Assembly (NCBI RefSeq): GCF_022758885.1
Contig: NZ_JALEBH010000001.1
Span: forward strand, 1,860,001-1,924,000
Reading direction: 5' to 3'
Origin: Sphingobium sp. BYY-5
GTDB taxonomy: Bacteria; Pseudomonadota; Alphaproteobacteria; Sphingomonadales; Sphingomonadaceae
DNA: 64,000 bases
Shown here: positions 1 to 11,004 of the stretch, one piece after another
How the letters are laid out: every line of letters begins with the position of its first letter
Position numbering within the stretch: position 1 is the stretch's first letter
Translations under genes and position numbers: made by a program
Notes under the pieces: generated by a model
The model's database searches: none
What the model saw: the letters and a program-made list of their open reading frames with translations, nothing else
Told to the model about the DNA's origin: nothing

Positions 1-135
1 CGCCAAATTGTCCGCATGGCACTGGCAAGAAGCGTCTTCGGGCGCTAAGCGGCCTGTTAAGTGCGCTTCCTGGCGCATTGGCGGCACCGGCGCTCGCAAG
101 AGCATGTTGTCACCTGATCGTTTCGGAGAAATATT

Positions 136-852
136 ATGCGTCCTTCCGGCCGCGCGCCCGACCAGATGCGCGACATCACCATGGAACCCGGCTTCACCAT
201 CCATGCCGAAGGTAGCTGCCTCGTCAGCTTCGGCGACACGCGCGTGCTCTGCACCGCGTCGGTCGAGGAAAAGGTGCCCCCCTTCTTGCGCGGCAAGGGC
301 CAGGGCTGGGTCACGGCCGAATATGGCATGTTGCCCCGCGCCACCCATACCCGCGGCAGCCGCGAGGCGGCCAAGGGCAAGCAGTCGGGCCGCACCCAGG
401 AAATTCAGCGCCTGATCGGCCGTTCGCTGCGCACCGTGGTCGACATGAAGAAGCTGGGCGAGCGCCAGATCGTGATCGACTGCGACGTGATCCAGGCCGA
501 TGGCGGCACCCGCACCGCCGCCATTTCGGGCAGTTGGGTCGCGCTGCGCATCGCCGTGGACAAGTTGCTGGCGTCGGGCGCGCTCAGCGAAGACCCGATC
601 ATCCAGAAGGTCGCGGCGATCAGTTGCGGCATCTATGAAGGCACGCCGGTGCTCGACCTAGACTATGCCGAGGACAGCAACGCCGAAACCGACGCCAACC
701 TGATCCTGACCGGCGACGGCAAGTTCGCCGAAGTGCAGGCCACGGCCGAAGGCGCGGCCTATGACGAGGAGGAACTGCTCCGCCTGCTCCGCCTCGCCCG
801 CATCGGCTGCGCCCAGATTTTCGCCGCGCAGGACGCGGCAACGGGACGGTAA
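136..852 (+). CDS. rph: Ribonuclease PH
   Basis: Phosphorolytic 3'-to-5' exoribonuclease that trims tRNA 3' ends in the cytoplasm, releasing nucleoside diphosphates. The 238-residue product is full length for the family. It opens with [11 protein letters not shown] and carries the phosphate-site stretch [15 protein letters not shown] near residues 84-98, followed by the conserved [16 protein letters not shown] segment. An SD-like GGAGA lies 7 bases before the ATG. In related genomes rph sits next to hrcA, but nothing before base 136 can be read as a gene here. rdgB follows in the same direction after a strong hairpin. Confidence 0.97.
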   Translation: MRPSGRAPDQMRDITMEPGFTIHAEGSCLVSFGDTRVLCTASVEEKVPPFLRGKGQGWVTAEYGMLPRATHTRGSREAAKGKQSGRTQEIQRLIGRSLRTVVDMKKLGERQIVIDCDVIQADGGTRTAAISGSWVALRIAVDKLLASGALSEDPIIQKVAAISCGIYEGTPVLDLDYAEDSNAETDANLILTGDGKFAEVQATAEGAAYDEEELLRLLRLARIGCAQIFAAQDAATGR

Positions 853-875
853 AAGGATTGAGCCTCCCCTCTCCT

Positions 876-965
876 CCGTTCGGGCTGAGCCTGTCGAAGC
901 CCCGCCTTTCTTCTTGAAAAAGAAGAACAGCCCTTCGACAAGCTCAGGGCGAACGGAATTTTTGG
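876..965 (+). repeat. Nested inverted repeat, possible terminator between rph and rdgB
   Basis: Outer arms 876-899 and 933-956 pair almost perfectly (built on GAGCCTGTCGAAG / CTTCGACAAGCTC). The loop holds a second hairpin, TTCTTCTT-GAAA-AAGAAGAA at 908-927. A short T run follows at 959-963. The outer motif is a dispersed sphingomonad-type palindrome; half-copies are visible near 18955 and 19249. The position and T run make Rho-independent termination of rph possible. Confidence 0.7.
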
Positions 966-989
966 TTCGGGATTTAGGATAATCGCATC

Positions 990-1619
990 ATGAGCGACGA
1001 ATTCGGACAGGAACAGGCGATCCGCAAGCTCGCCCCCGGCAAGCTGGTGATCGCCAGCCATAATTCGGGCAAAATAAGGGAAATCGCGGAACTGCTCGGC
1101 CCCTATGGCATAGAGCCGATCTCCGCCGCCGCCCTGGACCTGCCCGAACCGGAAGAGACCGGCACCACCTTCATAGCAAACGCAGAGTTGAAGGCGATGC
1201 AGGCGGCCGACCTCAGCGGCCTGCCCGCGCTCGCCGACGACAGCGGCCTGTGCGTCGAAGCGCTGGGCGGCAACCCCGGCCTCTTCTCCGCCCGCTGGGC
1301 CGGCCCGACCAAGGATTTCGGCTTCGCCATGCAAAAAGTGTGGGACGGGATCGAAGCCAAGGGGCCGGACGCCGGCCACGACGCCCATTTCATCTGCGCC
1401 CTCGCCCTTGCCTGGCCCGACGGCCATGTCGAAGCGTTTGAGGGCCGGGTCGACGGCACGCTCGTCTGGCCGCCGCGCGGCGATAAGGGGTTCGGCTACG
1501 ACCCGATGTTCGTGCCGCTGGGGTATGACATCAGCTTCGGCGAGATGGCGGCGGAAAAGAAGCACGCCATGAGCCATCGTGCCGACGCCTTCGCGCAACT
1601 GGTGAAGGCTGTGTTTTAA
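990..1619 (+). CDS. rdgB: XTP/dITP pyrophosphatase (non-canonical purine NTP pyrophosphatase)
   Basis: House-cleaning enzyme that hydrolyses dITP, XTP and dHAPTP to monophosphates, keeping deaminated purines out of DNA. The 209-residue protein shows the family's substrate loop [11 protein letters not shown] (residues 22-32), the metal-binding ADDSGL block, and GFGYDPMF near residue 168. The first 15 residues are a poorly conserved extension, and no better internal start is present. It lies 138 bases after rph, and the pairing of rph with rdgB is common in bacteria. The CAP-domain gene converges on its 3' end 7 bases downstream. Confidence 0.96.
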   Translation: MSDEFGQEQAIRKLAPGKLVIASHNSGKIREIAELLGPYGIEPISAAALDLPEPEETGTTFIANAELKAMQAADLSGLPALADDSGLCVEALGGNPGLFSARWAGPTKDFGFAMQKVWDGIEAKGPDAGHDAHFICALALAWPDGHVEAFEGRVDGTLVWPPRGDKGFGYDPMFVPLGYDISFGEMAAEKKHAMSHRADAFAQLVKAVF

Positions 1620-1626
1620 CCGACAT

Positions 1627-2250
1627 TCACTCCCCGCCGGCCACCGCCTTAGGCCCCGTATCCGGGTCCAGCGGTCCCTGTCCGAAGATATTGCCGGCCG
1701 GGAAATAGCGACAAACCAGATAGTCGGAACTGGCCCCCGCCGCCAGCGCACAGCCCAGCTTCTGCGTGCTCCTCCAGATCATCTGGGTGTAATGGGCGAC
1801 ATCCTGCCAGCGGCCGGTGGTGCTGATATTGGGTAGGCGACCGCCGCGCCGCATCAGGCGCTTTTCGTCGAGGAAGGCGCCCGCCATCACGTCATAGTCA
1901 TACAGGCCGCGCGTCCCCATCCAGAGATTTTCGCCGCTGGGGATCGCCCGGCTGGCGCGACTCGAATGAGCGAACACGCCCGTCCGCGCCATCGTCCGGG
2001 CATAAAGGCGCGCATCGGCCGCCAGCGCGGCATCCCATTCCAGCGGAGGCAGGCCCAGCGATTCGCGCTCTTCATTATGCATGTCCAGCATGACGTCCCG
2101 CATCAGCCCGTCGTCGCGCTCCGCCTCCTCCATGCCGTAGGAAGCCGCGGATCGCGGCTGCGCGCCCGCGACGCCGGCAACCATCATCAGTCCCGCCGCA
2201 CCTGCCCATAGCAGCGCGCGGCAAATCGGTTTAAGGCGCACCCCATCCAT
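1627..2250 (-). CDS. CAP/SCP-domain exported protein
   Basis: Secreted protein of the CAP superfamily (SCP/PR-1 like); the bacterial members have no settled enzymatic role. From the ATG at 2250 there is a signal peptide of about 32 residues ending VAGVAGAQP. The CAP core follows, with HNEERESLGLPPLEWD, GENLWMG and HYTQMIW, which carries the conserved His of the family. The frame is open upstream to 2331, but the start at 2250 gives a proper signal peptide. This ATG overlaps the divergent hemW ATG by two bases, so both promoters must lie inside the opposite reading frame. Confidence 0.85.
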   Translation of the reverse strand: MDGVRLKPICRALLWAGAAGLMMVAGVAGAQPRSAASYGMEEAERDDGLMRDVMLDMHNEERESLGLPPLEWDAALAADARLYARTMARTGVFAHSSRASRAIPSGENLWMGTRGLYDYDVMAGAFLDEKRLMRRGGRLPNISTTGRWQDVAHYTQMIWRSTQKLGCALAAGASSDYLVCRYFPAGNIFGQGPLDPDTGPKAVAGGE

Positions 2251-3424
2251 GTCGATCCACGATCCTTGCAACCCGTCGGCTCTTGCCGCTCCGCTCGCCT
2301 TATATGTGCATTGGCCCTTTTGTGTATCCAAATGTCCCTATTGCGATTTCAACAGCCACGTCCGGGACCGGATCGACACGGAAGCCTGGCGCGCCGGGCT
2401 GCTGGCGGACATGGCGCATGAAGCCGCGCTGACCGCTGGACGGCCGCTAACGTCCATCTTCTTCGGCGGCGGCACGCCTTCGCTGATGCCGCCCGCACTG
2501 GTTGCGGACCTGATCGCGGCAGCCGACCGCCATTGGGGTCTCGCGCCGGACATGGAGATCACGCTGGAGGCCAATCCCAATTCGGTCGAAACCGCCCGCT
2601 TCGCCGATCTTGCCGCCGCCGGGGTCAACCGCGTATCGCTCGGACTACAGGCGCTGGACAATGAAGCGCTCCATTTCCTCGGTCGCGCCCATGACGTGGC
2701 GGAGGGACTGGCCGCGCTCGACACCGCGCAGCGCGTGTTCGACCGGGTGAGCTTCGACCTCATCTACGCCCGCCCCGATCAAGGCGAAGCCGACTGGCGC
2801 GATGAGCTAGCCCGCGCCTTGTCCTTTGGCACCGGCCATCTCTCGCTCTATCAGTTGACGATCGAGCCGGGCACCCGCTTCGCCACGCTGGTGGCGCAAA
2901 ACAAGCTGACGCCCGCCGATCCCGATCATGGCGCGACGCTCTACGAACTGACCCAGGCGATGACCGGCGAAGCGGGCATCCCCGCCTATGAGATCAGCAA
3001 CCATGCCCGGCCCGGCCAGCAAAGCCGGCACAACCTCACCTATTGGCGCTATGGCGACTATGTCGGCATCGGCCCCGGCGCCCACGGCCGTCGCACGGGC
3101 CAGGCGACGCTGCGCCACAAGAAGCCGGAAAACTGGATGAGCGCGGTGGAGCGCAACGGCCATGGCACGCAAAGCGAGGATGCGCTGACCGGCGAAGACC
3201 GCGCGCGCGAAGCGCTGCTGATGGGGTTGCGCCTGGCCGAAGGGGTCGATCTGGACCGCATCGCCGCCCTGTCCGGGATCGGCGCCGCGCATCTGGTGGA
3301 CGAACGCGCCATCGACCAGCTTATCGATATCGGCCTGCTCCACCGCAACGGGCCAAGGCTCCAGGTCGCGGCGGCAGGAATGCTGCTGCTCGACGCCATC
3401 CTGCCGGAAATCGTGATGGCCTGA
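2249..3424 (+). CDS. hemW: Radical SAM heme chaperone HemW
   Basis: HemW binds heme and a 4Fe-4S cluster and delivers heme to respiratory proteins; it was long mis-named an oxygen-independent coproporphyrinogen oxidase. The 391-residue protein has the radical SAM motif CVSKCPYCDF at about residues 27-36, then FFGGGTPSLM, and the C-terminal HemW domain. Its HNLTYWRYGDYVGIGPGAHG stretch is characteristic. No start codon lies between the chosen ATG and the conserved YVHWPF, so the start facing the CAP gene is probably right although the SD is weak. Confidence 0.94.
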   Translation: MSIHDPCNPSALAAPLALYVHWPFCVSKCPYCDFNSHVRDRIDTEAWRAGLLADMAHEAALTAGRPLTSIFFGGGTPSLMPPALVADLIAAADRHWGLAPDMEITLEANPNSVETARFADLAAAGVNRVSLGLQALDNEALHFLGRAHDVAEGLAALDTAQRVFDRVSFDLIYARPDQGEADWRDELARALSFGTGHLSLYQLTIEPGTRFATLVAQNKLTPADPDHGATLYELTQAMTGEAGIPAYEISNHARPGQQSRHNLTYWRYGDYVGIGPGAHGRRTGQATLRHKKPENWMSAVERNGHGTQSEDALTGEDRAREALLMGLRLAEGVDLDRIAALSGIGAAHLVDERAIDQLIDIGLLHRNGPRLQVAAAGMLLLDAILPEIVMA

Positions 3425-3457
3425 CGATCAGAGCGGCGCTCTACGCGCCCATCCGCG

Positions 3458-3976
3458 TCAGGGCTGTTCGGTCGCGCTGTTCTGCGATGATGGCACCGCA
3501 TCCTTGCTCGTCATGGCGACGACCGGCGGCCCCTTCTGGATCGCGGCGGCGAGCTTGCCGACCGGTGCGCAGTCGGCCTTGCACAGCTTCTGCGCCTGCG
3601 CCAGCACCTCCTTGGCACGGGCGACTGCGCCCTTTTCCATCATCGCCTCGCCCTGCCCGGCCAGCGCGGTGATGTCGGTCGGGTCCAGCAGCAGCGCTTC
3701 CTTGTAGAGGCGAATCGCCTTGCCTTGCAGCCCCTGCACGCGCGCGACCTCGGCCAGTTCGACATAGGCGGAACGGTTGCGCGGATCGACCGCCAGCGCG
3801 CTTTCCAGCGCATCGGTCGCGCCGTCCAGATTGCCGGCCTTGCGCGCGCTTTCCCCCGCCCTCTGCCATTCGATCGACTGCGGGTTGATCTGGTTGTCAG
3901 GCTTCTGGCTCAGGCCCATGCTCGACACGGTGGTGAGAACGACGGCAAGGGCAATCGAGGCAGGGGTGAAACGCAT
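3458..3976 (-). CDS. Exported TPR-repeat protein
   Basis: 172-residue protein with a signal peptide ([20 protein letters not shown]) and tetratricopeptide repeats from about residue 35 to 110 ([20 protein letters not shown], and [15 protein letters not shown] as the second helix pair). The C-terminal tail is Ser/Pro rich. Such repeats usually scaffold protein complexes; no partner is evident. The ATG at 3976 is preceded by GGAGA at an ideal distance, which argues against longer upstream starts. It converges on hemW with 33 bases between and follows rsmB on the same strand. Confidence 0.8.
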   Translation of the reverse strand: MRFTPASIALAVVLTTVSSMGLSQKPDNQINPQSIEWQRAGESARKAGNLDGATDALESALAVDPRNRSAYVELAEVARVQGLQGKAIRLYKEALLLDPTDITALAGQGEAMMEKGAVARAKEVLAQAQKLCKADCAPVGKLAAAIQKGPPVVAMTSKDAVPSSQNSATEQP

Positions 3977-4068
3977 TATAGTCTCCAGCCATGTTTCAGG
4001 CATTGATTCCAGCCCAAGGTTCAAACGGAAAGTGTCGCGGTTTTGCGCGCCTTTGTCCATGGTCCGTT

Positions 4069-5244
4069 TCAAGCCCCCCGCTTGAGCCGCGCGAAATAGA
4101 AGCCGTCGCTGCCATCATGTCCCGGCGTCAGCAACAGTCCCGCGCCATGCGTCCGCCCAACCGGCAGATCGATCGGCTCCGCCGTCCAACTGGCATGGCG
4201 GCCCAGGAAAGCATCGACCTGGCCACGCCCTTCCCGGTCGGTCAGCGCGCAGGTAGCATAAAGCAGCGTACCGCCCGGCGCCAGCAGCGGCGCGGCGAAA
4301 TCGAGAATCCGGGCCTGTTCCGCGACGAGCCGGTCCAGCCGCGCCGGCGTCAACCGCCAGCGCGCCTCCGGATTGCGCCGCCAGGTGCCGGTGCCCGAAC
4401 AGGGCGCATCGACCAGCACGACATCCGCCTGCCCTATCAACGGCTCCAGCCCGCGCGCCTCATGATTCTGGTCGAGCAGCAGCGTCTCGATAAAGGTCGC
4501 CCCGGCCCGCTGCGCGCGCGGCTCCAGCCGGGCAAGGCGCGACCGGATGGTGTCGGCGGCAATCAGCCGCCCCTCACCCGCCATGGCGGCGGCCAGCGCT
4601 AGCGTCTTGCCGCCCGCACCGGCGCACATATCCACGACCGTCATGCCCGGCCGCGCCGCGCAGGCGGCCGCGATCCACTGGCTGCCGGCATCCTGCACCT
4701 CGACCAGCCCATCCTTCCAGGCGTCATTCTGCTCGATCGGATGGCCCTCTGGCAGGCGCAGCGCGTCGGGCAGGCCCGCGATCGTCGTGGCGTCGAGCAA
4801 CAGGGGAGCGACATCGGCCGTCACGGCCTTGAGCCGGTTGACCCGCAGATCGACGGGCGCACGGCCCAACAGCGCGTCCTGCTCGACGGGCGCGGCGATC
4901 AGGGGCTGGAGCCAGGCGGGCACCGCGCCCGCTTCCGCCCCGGCCTCACCCGGCTCGATCGGCGCGGGCGCATGGGCCGATCCGTCGAACAGGGCAGCAA
5001 TCTCCGGCCGCTCCCACGCCAGCCCGATCATCGCCGCGCGTCCATGGTCGGGCCGTTCGGCAGCACGGCGGATCGCATCATAGACATGGTCACGCACCGC
5101 CCGCCGGTCGCGCGACCCAGCATAGCGCCGCTCCTTGAAATAGCGGGCGATCAGCGTATCGGCCGCCGGCCCGCCATCGCGCGCCGACGCGATGATGAGG
5201 TCCAGCAGATCGATCGCGGCCTGGATGCGGGCGGAGGGGGTCAT
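4069..5244 (-). CDS. rsmB: RsmB/NOP-family RNA (cytosine-C5) methyltransferase
   Basis: SAM-dependent methyltransferase, probably acting on C967 of 16S rRNA. The 391-residue protein has an N-terminal NusB-like helical region (about 1-130) and a Rossmann domain with [14 protein letters not shown]. Motif IV is DAPCSGTG with Cys282, and the catalytic motif is [11 protein letters not shown] with Cys332. The ATG at 5244 fits the family start and has a purine-rich SD. The frame runs upstream into a palindromic repeat and is not coding there. Other NOP-family members cannot be excluded without alignment, hence the family-level wording. Confidence 0.9.
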   Translation of the reverse strand: MTPSARIQAAIDLLDLIIASARDGGPAADTLIARYFKERRYAGSRDRRAVRDHVYDAIRRAAERPDHGRAAMIGLAWERPEIAALFDGSAHAPAPIEPGEAGAEAGAVPAWLQPLIAAPVEQDALLGRAPVDLRVNRLKAVTADVAPLLLDATTIAGLPDALRLPEGHPIEQNDAWKDGLVEVQDAGSQWIAAACAARPGMTVVDMCAGAGGKTLALAAAMAGEGRLIAADTIRSRLARLEPRAQRAGATFIETLLLDQNHEARGLEPLIGQADVVLVDAPCSGTGTWRRNPEARWRLTPARLDRLVAEQARILDFAAPLLAPGGTLLYATCALTDREGRGQVDAFLGRHASWTAEPIDLPVGRTHGAGLLLTPGHDGSDGFYFARLKRGA

Positions 5245-5255
5245 CTTTACCTTCC

Positions 5256-5350
5256 CCCCTCCCTTCCAGGGAGGGGCCGGGGGTGGGTGCCTCCGAAGGA
5301 GGCTCGCTACGCTCGCACCCACCCCTAACCCCTCCCTAAGAAGGGAGGGG
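5256..5350. repeat. Palindromic intergenic repeat, CCCCTCCCT family, copy 1
   Basis: Two small hairpins, CCCCTCCCT/AGGGAGGGG at 5256-5276 and again at 5329-5350, flank an inner GGGTGGGTGC ... GCACCCACCC inverted repeat with the core GCTCGCTACGCTCGC. The whole unit can fold into one large cruciform. It fills the gap between guaB and rsmB. Related copies occur near 26557 and 49576, and a solo head lies at 55471. Confidence 0.85.
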
Positions 5351-5359
5351 AATGTTTAT

Positions 5360-6928
<1,569 letters not shown>

Positions 6929-7537
6929 TCATTTTATTGCGGCGCGATGGCGCGGGACCAAACGGATGCCCAGCAGCATCAAAACTATGATGCCGTAGAA
7001 AAGGGGATCGCGATGATCCGCCTTCACCAGCAGATAGAAATGTGCGACCCCCATGATCGCGATCGGATAGATAGCGCGATGGAGCCGCAGCCAGGATCGT
7101 GGCGCCATGCGCCGCCGGATCCTGTTGATCGACGTGATCGCCAGTGGCACCAGCAGTAGGAAGGCCGCCATGCCGATGGTGATATAGGGACGCTTCACGA
7201 TATCCTTGACGATGGTGGGCCAGTCGAGCGCCTGATCCACGAAAATATAGGTCGACAGGTGAAGGCAGGCATAGGCGAAGGCCCACAGGCCGATGCGACG
7301 GCGATAAAGCAGTGCGCGCCGCCATCCTGAAAACCGCGCAAGGGGACTGAGCGCTAGGGTCAGGCAGAGAAAGCGCAATGCCCATAGCCCCAGTTCGCGC
7401 AGAACATACTCGACAGGATTCGCCGTCAGCGCGTCAGCAAAGCCCTGACCAACGAGGATCAGGAGCGGCATCACGCATAATAGCCAGATCAGGCCGGATT
7501 CCACCTGGCGCGAAAGGGCGCCCGACGTCCGGGCCAT
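6929..7537 (-). CDS. msrQ: Heme-binding membrane subunit MsrQ
   Basis: Inner-membrane cytochrome b-like protein that passes electrons to the periplasmic methionine sulfoxide reductase MsrP. The 202 residues contain about six membrane helices, beginning SGLIWLLCVMPLLILVG. Heme-ligand candidates are the histidines in AYACLHLSTY, LRLHRAIYP and IMGVAHFY. Its ATG overlaps the msrP stop by one base (TGATG), indicating translational coupling. It therefore belongs to a two-gene msrPQ operon read leftward. Confidence 0.94.
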   Translation of the reverse strand: MARTSGALSRQVESGLIWLLCVMPLLILVGQGFADALTANPVEYVLRELGLWALRFLCLTLALSPLARFSGWRRALLYRRRIGLWAFAYACLHLSTYIFVDQALDWPTIVKDIVKRPYITIGMAAFLLLVPLAITSINRIRRRMAPRSWLRLHRAIYPIAIMGVAHFYLLVKADHRDPLFYGIIVLMLLGIRLVPRHRAAIK

Positions 7538-8466
7538 CAATAGAGCGTGCGCGGGTCCAGGCCGCGATAAAGCCCCGCCACCTGATCGCCATAGCCATTG
7601 AACGGCAGGGTCTTGCGGCGGAAAAATTCGCCGATCCGCCGCTCCTTGGCCTGCGACCAGCGGGGATGGTCCACGTCCGGGTTCACATTGCCGTAAAATC
7701 CATATTCGCGCGGCGCGAGCAGATTCCAGCTCGTCTTGGGGCGATTGGCGGTAAACTGGATGCGCACGATCGACTTGATGCCTTTGAACCCGTATTTCCA
7801 AGGCACCACTAGCCGGATCGGCGCGCCATTCTGATTGGGCAGGGTCTGGCCATAGAGGCCGACGGCCATCAGCGTCAGCGGATTGAGCGCCTCATCCAAT
7901 CGCAGCGCTTCCTGATAGGGCCAATTCAATATGTCGCTGCGCTGACCGGGCATTTGCCGGGAATCCCGCAAAGTCTGGAAAGCGACATATTTGGCCTGGC
8001 TGGTCGGTGCCGCTGCCTTGATGAGACTGGCCAGCGGAAATCCGACCCAGGGAATGACCATCGACCAGGCTTCGACGCAGCGCATCCGATAGATGCGTTC
8101 CTCCAGCGGAAAACGGCGGATCAGGTCGTCGACCCCATATTGGCCCGGCTTGTCGCACAGGCCCGCCACAATCACCGTCCAGGGGCGGGTTTTCATCATC
8201 TTGGCGTAGCGCGCCGGGTCACTCTTATCGGTCCCGAATTCGTAGAAATTATTATAGCCCGTGACGTCCTTCAACGGAGTCTTGTCCTCATCGATCGCCA
8301 TGCGGTTGGGGCGGTATTTCAGCGCCGCCGCCTGCGCCGACGACGCGCCGATCAGCGATGCCGCACCCACGCCCGCGGAGCCGAGGACAAATTCCCGGCG
8401 GCGCAGGTAAAGGCCATGGTCAGTGACGTCGCAATCCTTGAAGTCCGTTGGAGGACGAATAAGCAC
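7537..8466 (-). CDS. msrP: Periplasmic protein-methionine-sulfoxide reductase, molybdopterin subunit MsrP
   Basis: Repairs oxidised methionines in periplasmic proteins with a molybdenum cofactor, using electrons from MsrQ. The preferred start is a GTG at 8466, preceded by AGGAG, and it gives the family opening [10 protein letters not shown] Tat signal follows ([17 protein letters not shown], ending SAQA). The Mo-ligating Cys lies in [11 protein letters not shown]. The mature domain is complete at 309 residues in total. The longer open frame upstream lacks conserved character. It is the first gene of the msrPQ unit. Confidence 0.94.
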   Translation of the reverse strand: MLIRPPTDFKDCDVTDHGLYLRRREFVLGSAGVGAASLIGASSAQAAALKYRPNRMAIDEDKTPLKDVTGYNNFYEFGTDKSDPARYAKMMKTRPWTVIVAGLCDKPGQYGVDDLIRRFPLEERIYRMRCVEAWSMVIPWVGFPLASLIKAAAPTSQAKYVAFQTLRDSRQMPGQRSDILNWPYQEALRLDEALNPLTLMAVGLYGQTLPNQNGAPIRLVVPWKYGFKGIKSIVRIQFTANRPKTSWNLLAPREYGFYGNVNPDVDHPRWSQAKERRIGEFFRRKTLPFNGYGDQVAGLYRGLDPRTLY

Positions 8467-8668
8467 GCGGAGTCTCCTGGCCGATTGCTGCTTTCGATAG
8501 ATGACTGTTACTGAACGCAGCAGGAACGGGTGCGATCCCACGGACATGGGCCAAAAGACATGACCCAGAGGACATACCGCTTGCGATCCAGCACCGGCCT
8601 TCGCCACAACGAAAGAAGGGCGTGGCCGATGGCCGCGCCCTTCTTCGTTCAATCCTCTGGATGCATCC

Positions 8669-10618
8669 TTACGCCCCAGCCGGCGACGCTTCGCCGAACG
8701 GCCCCTTGCGCTTGCGGATACGCGGGATGGACGAACCCGCCGCCGGGATCACCGAAGGCTTAATCGTGGTGCCGTCGTCGCGGGTGATCTCACCCTTTTC
8801 CAGCAACACCCGGATTTCCTCGCCGCTCAGCGTCTCATATTCCAGCATCGCGTTGGCGAGCAGATGGAGCTGGTCCTCATGGCTCTTGAGCAAATCCTGC
8901 GCGCGGGCATAGCCCTGCTCCACCAGACCGCGAATTTCCTTGTCGATCAGCTTCGCCGTCTCATCCGACATATGGGTGCGCTGGCTCTGCGAATAGCCGA
9001 GGAAGGTCTCGCCCTGCTGCTCTTCGTACTGAAGCGGCCCCAGCTTGTCCGACATGCCCCATTGCGTGACCATGTCGCGCGCCAGCCGGGTCGCGTACTG
9101 GATGTCGCCCGAAGCGCCGCTCGACACCTTGTCATAGCCGAAGATGATCTCCTCGGCGACGCGCCCGCCCATGGCGACGGCCATGTTCGCGTGCATCTTG
9201 TCGCGGTGATAGCTGTAGCTGTCCCGCTCCGGCAGGCGCATCACCATGCCCAGCGCGCGGCCGCGTGGGATGATCGTCGCCTTGTGGATCGGGTCCGACG
9301 CCGGCTCATGGACCGACACGATGGCATGGCCGGCCTCATGATAGGCGGTCATCTTCTTTTCATCGTCGGTCATGACCATGGACCGGCGCTCCGCACCCAT
9401 CATCACCTTGTCCTTGGCCGATTCGAACTCGTCCATCGCGACCAGACGCTTGCCCCGACGCGCCGCCATCAGCGCCGCTTCGTTGACCAGGTTGGCGAGG
9501 TCGGCGCCGGAGAAGCCCGGCGTACCGCGCGCGATGACGCGCGGTTCGACGTCGGGCGCCAGCGGCACCTTCTTCATATGAACGGCAAGGATCTTCTCGC
9601 GGCCCTCGATGTCGGGACGGGGCACCACGACCTGACGGTCGAAGCGGCCCGGACGCAGCAGCGCAGGGTCCAACACGTCGGGGCGGTTGGTTGCCGCGAC
9701 GATGATGATGCCCTCATTCGCCTCGAAACCGTCCATCTCGACCAGCAACTGATTCAGCGTCTGCTCGCGCTCGTCATTGCCATTGCCAAGACCCGCTCCG
9801 CGATGGCGACCCACCGCGTCGATTTCGTCGATGAAGACGATGCAGGGCGCGTTCTTCTTGGCCTGCTCGAACATGTCGCGGACACGGCTTGCACCGACGC
9901 CGACGAACATCTCGACGAAATCCGAACCCGAAATGGTGAAGAAGGGCACGCCCGCCTCACCCGCGATCGCGCGGGCCAGCAGCGTCTTGCCGGTGCCGGG
10001 CGAGCCGACCAGCAGCGCGCCCTTGGGGATCTTGCCGCCCAGGCGTGCGAATTTGGTCGGGTCCTTCAGGAACTCGACGATTTCCTGCAATTCTTCGCGC
10101 GCTTCATCGATGCCAGCGACGTCATCGAACGTCACCTTGCCATGCTTTTCGGTCAGCAGCTTGGCTTTGGACTTGCCAAATCCCATGGCTCCACCGGCAC
10201 CGCCGCCCTTCTGCATCTGACGCAGCACGAAGAAAGCGATGCCCAGGATCAGCAGGAACGGCAACGACTGGTAGATCAGGATCATCCAGAAGCTGGGCTG
10301 CGCCTCTGCCTGACCCGAATATTTGACGTTATAGTCGTCCAGCAGGCCGGTGAGGCCCGGATCGGCGACAGGCAGGGTCGAGAATTTCTGGCCGCTCGAC
10401 AGCGTGCCCGAAATCTTGTCCGGCGCGATGGCGACGTCCTTGACCTGCCCTTCCTGCACCTTGGCGCGAAATTCGGAATAGGCGATCTCACTGCCCGGCG
10501 CGCCCACCGGGCGGTCGAACATGGACACGAACAGCAGCAGGGCGACGATAACGCCGGCCCAAATCATCGCGCTCTTGATCCAGGGATTGCCCTGCGGGTC
10601 TTTCTCGTCGTTCATCAT
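8669..10618 (-). CDS. ftsH: ATP-dependent zinc metalloprotease FtsH
   Basis: Hexameric membrane AAA+ protease that degrades misfolded membrane proteins and short-lived regulators. The 649-residue protein has two N-terminal membrane segments (about 15-33 and 105-125, the latter [15 protein letters not shown]). Walker A is VGSPGTGKT, Walker B is IVFIDEID, and the zinc motif is HEAGH. Start codons stack at this point (GTG-ATG-ATG); the ATG at 10618 or 10615 is likely. It is downstream of cpoB-tilS, an arrangement common in alphaproteobacteria. Confidence 0.97.
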   Translation of the reverse strand: MMNDEKDPQGNPWIKSAMIWAGVIVALLLFVSMFDRPVGAPGSEIAYSEFRAKVQEGQVKDVAIAPDKISGTLSSGQKFSTLPVADPGLTGLLDDYNVKYSGQAEAQPSFWMILIYQSLPFLLILGIAFFVLRQMQKGGGAGGAMGFGKSKAKLLTEKHGKVTFDDVAGIDEAREELQEIVEFLKDPTKFARLGGKIPKGALLVGSPGTGKTLLARAIAGEAGVPFFTISGSDFVEMFVGVGASRVRDMFEQAKKNAPCIVFIDEIDAVGRHRGAGLGNGNDEREQTLNQLLVEMDGFEANEGIIIVAATNRPDVLDPALLRPGRFDRQVVVPRPDIEGREKILAVHMKKVPLAPDVEPRVIARGTPGFSGADLANLVNEAALMAARRGKRLVAMDEFESAKDKVMMGAERRSMVMTDDEKKMTAYHEAGHAIVSVHEPASDPIHKATIIPRGRALGMVMRLPERDSYSYHRDKMHANMAVAMGGRVAEEIIFGYDKVSSGASGDIQYATRLARDMVTQWGMSDKLGPLQYEEQQGETFLGYSQSQRTHMSDETAKLIDKEIRGLVEQGYARAQDLLKSHEDQLHLLANAMLEYETLSGEEIRVLLEKGEITRDDGTTIKPSVIPAAGSSIPRIRKRKGPFGEASPAGA

Positions 10619-10681
10619 CACTCTCTTTCACCCGCCAAGATAGGGCGCGCCCGTAAAAGCGCAAGCGGATGCGCGTGATGG

Positions 10682-10873
10682 TCAACCGCCAAGGGTCGCC
10701 GAAATCGCGATACAGCCCAGCGCGATCGCCGCGCCCGCCGACAGGCCACATAGAAGATAGCCCATATAGAGCAGCAGCGGCGGATGCGGTTTACGCAGCC
10801 GATAGTTCCGTTGCGCCGCCGAAAGGATCACGCTCGCCAGCAGGCCGTAGGTCAGGGCCGCAAATTCCATCAT
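10682..10873 (-). CDS. Small two-helix membrane protein of unknown function
   Basis: 63-residue protein with two hydrophobic segments (about residues 5-20 and 33-60) separated by a basic loop, QRNYRLRKPHP. I do not recognise a family. The ATG pair at 10873/10870 has a TAAGAGA purine stretch just upstream. It lies between tilS and ftsH on the same strand, 63 bases before ftsH, so it may be co-transcribed with ftsH. That position could suit a small membrane partner of the protease, but this is inference only. Confidence 0.6.
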   Translation of the reverse strand: MMEFAALTYGLLASVILSAAQRNYRLRKPHPPLLLYMGYLLCGLSAGAAIALGCIAISATLGG

Positions 10874-11004
10874 TCTCTTAATGTATCCCCGCAGAAATCG
10901 CGGATCGGTTAACCATAGCAGGCTTCAAGAAAACATCATTGCACTGCAGCAAAGCGGCAAGCCGTGAGAGTCGCGCGCCTAGCCGTGGAACCATTGCGTA
11001 ACGA

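Noticed and set aside
5256..5350. CRISPR array suggested by recurring short repeats
   Set aside because: Copies are far apart, palindromic and unequal, with no regular spacers and no cas genes.
8864..10678. 604-codon plus-strand frame opposite ftsH
   Set aside because: Lies entirely antisense to ftsH with Walker and HEAGH motifs intact; no recognisable protein features.
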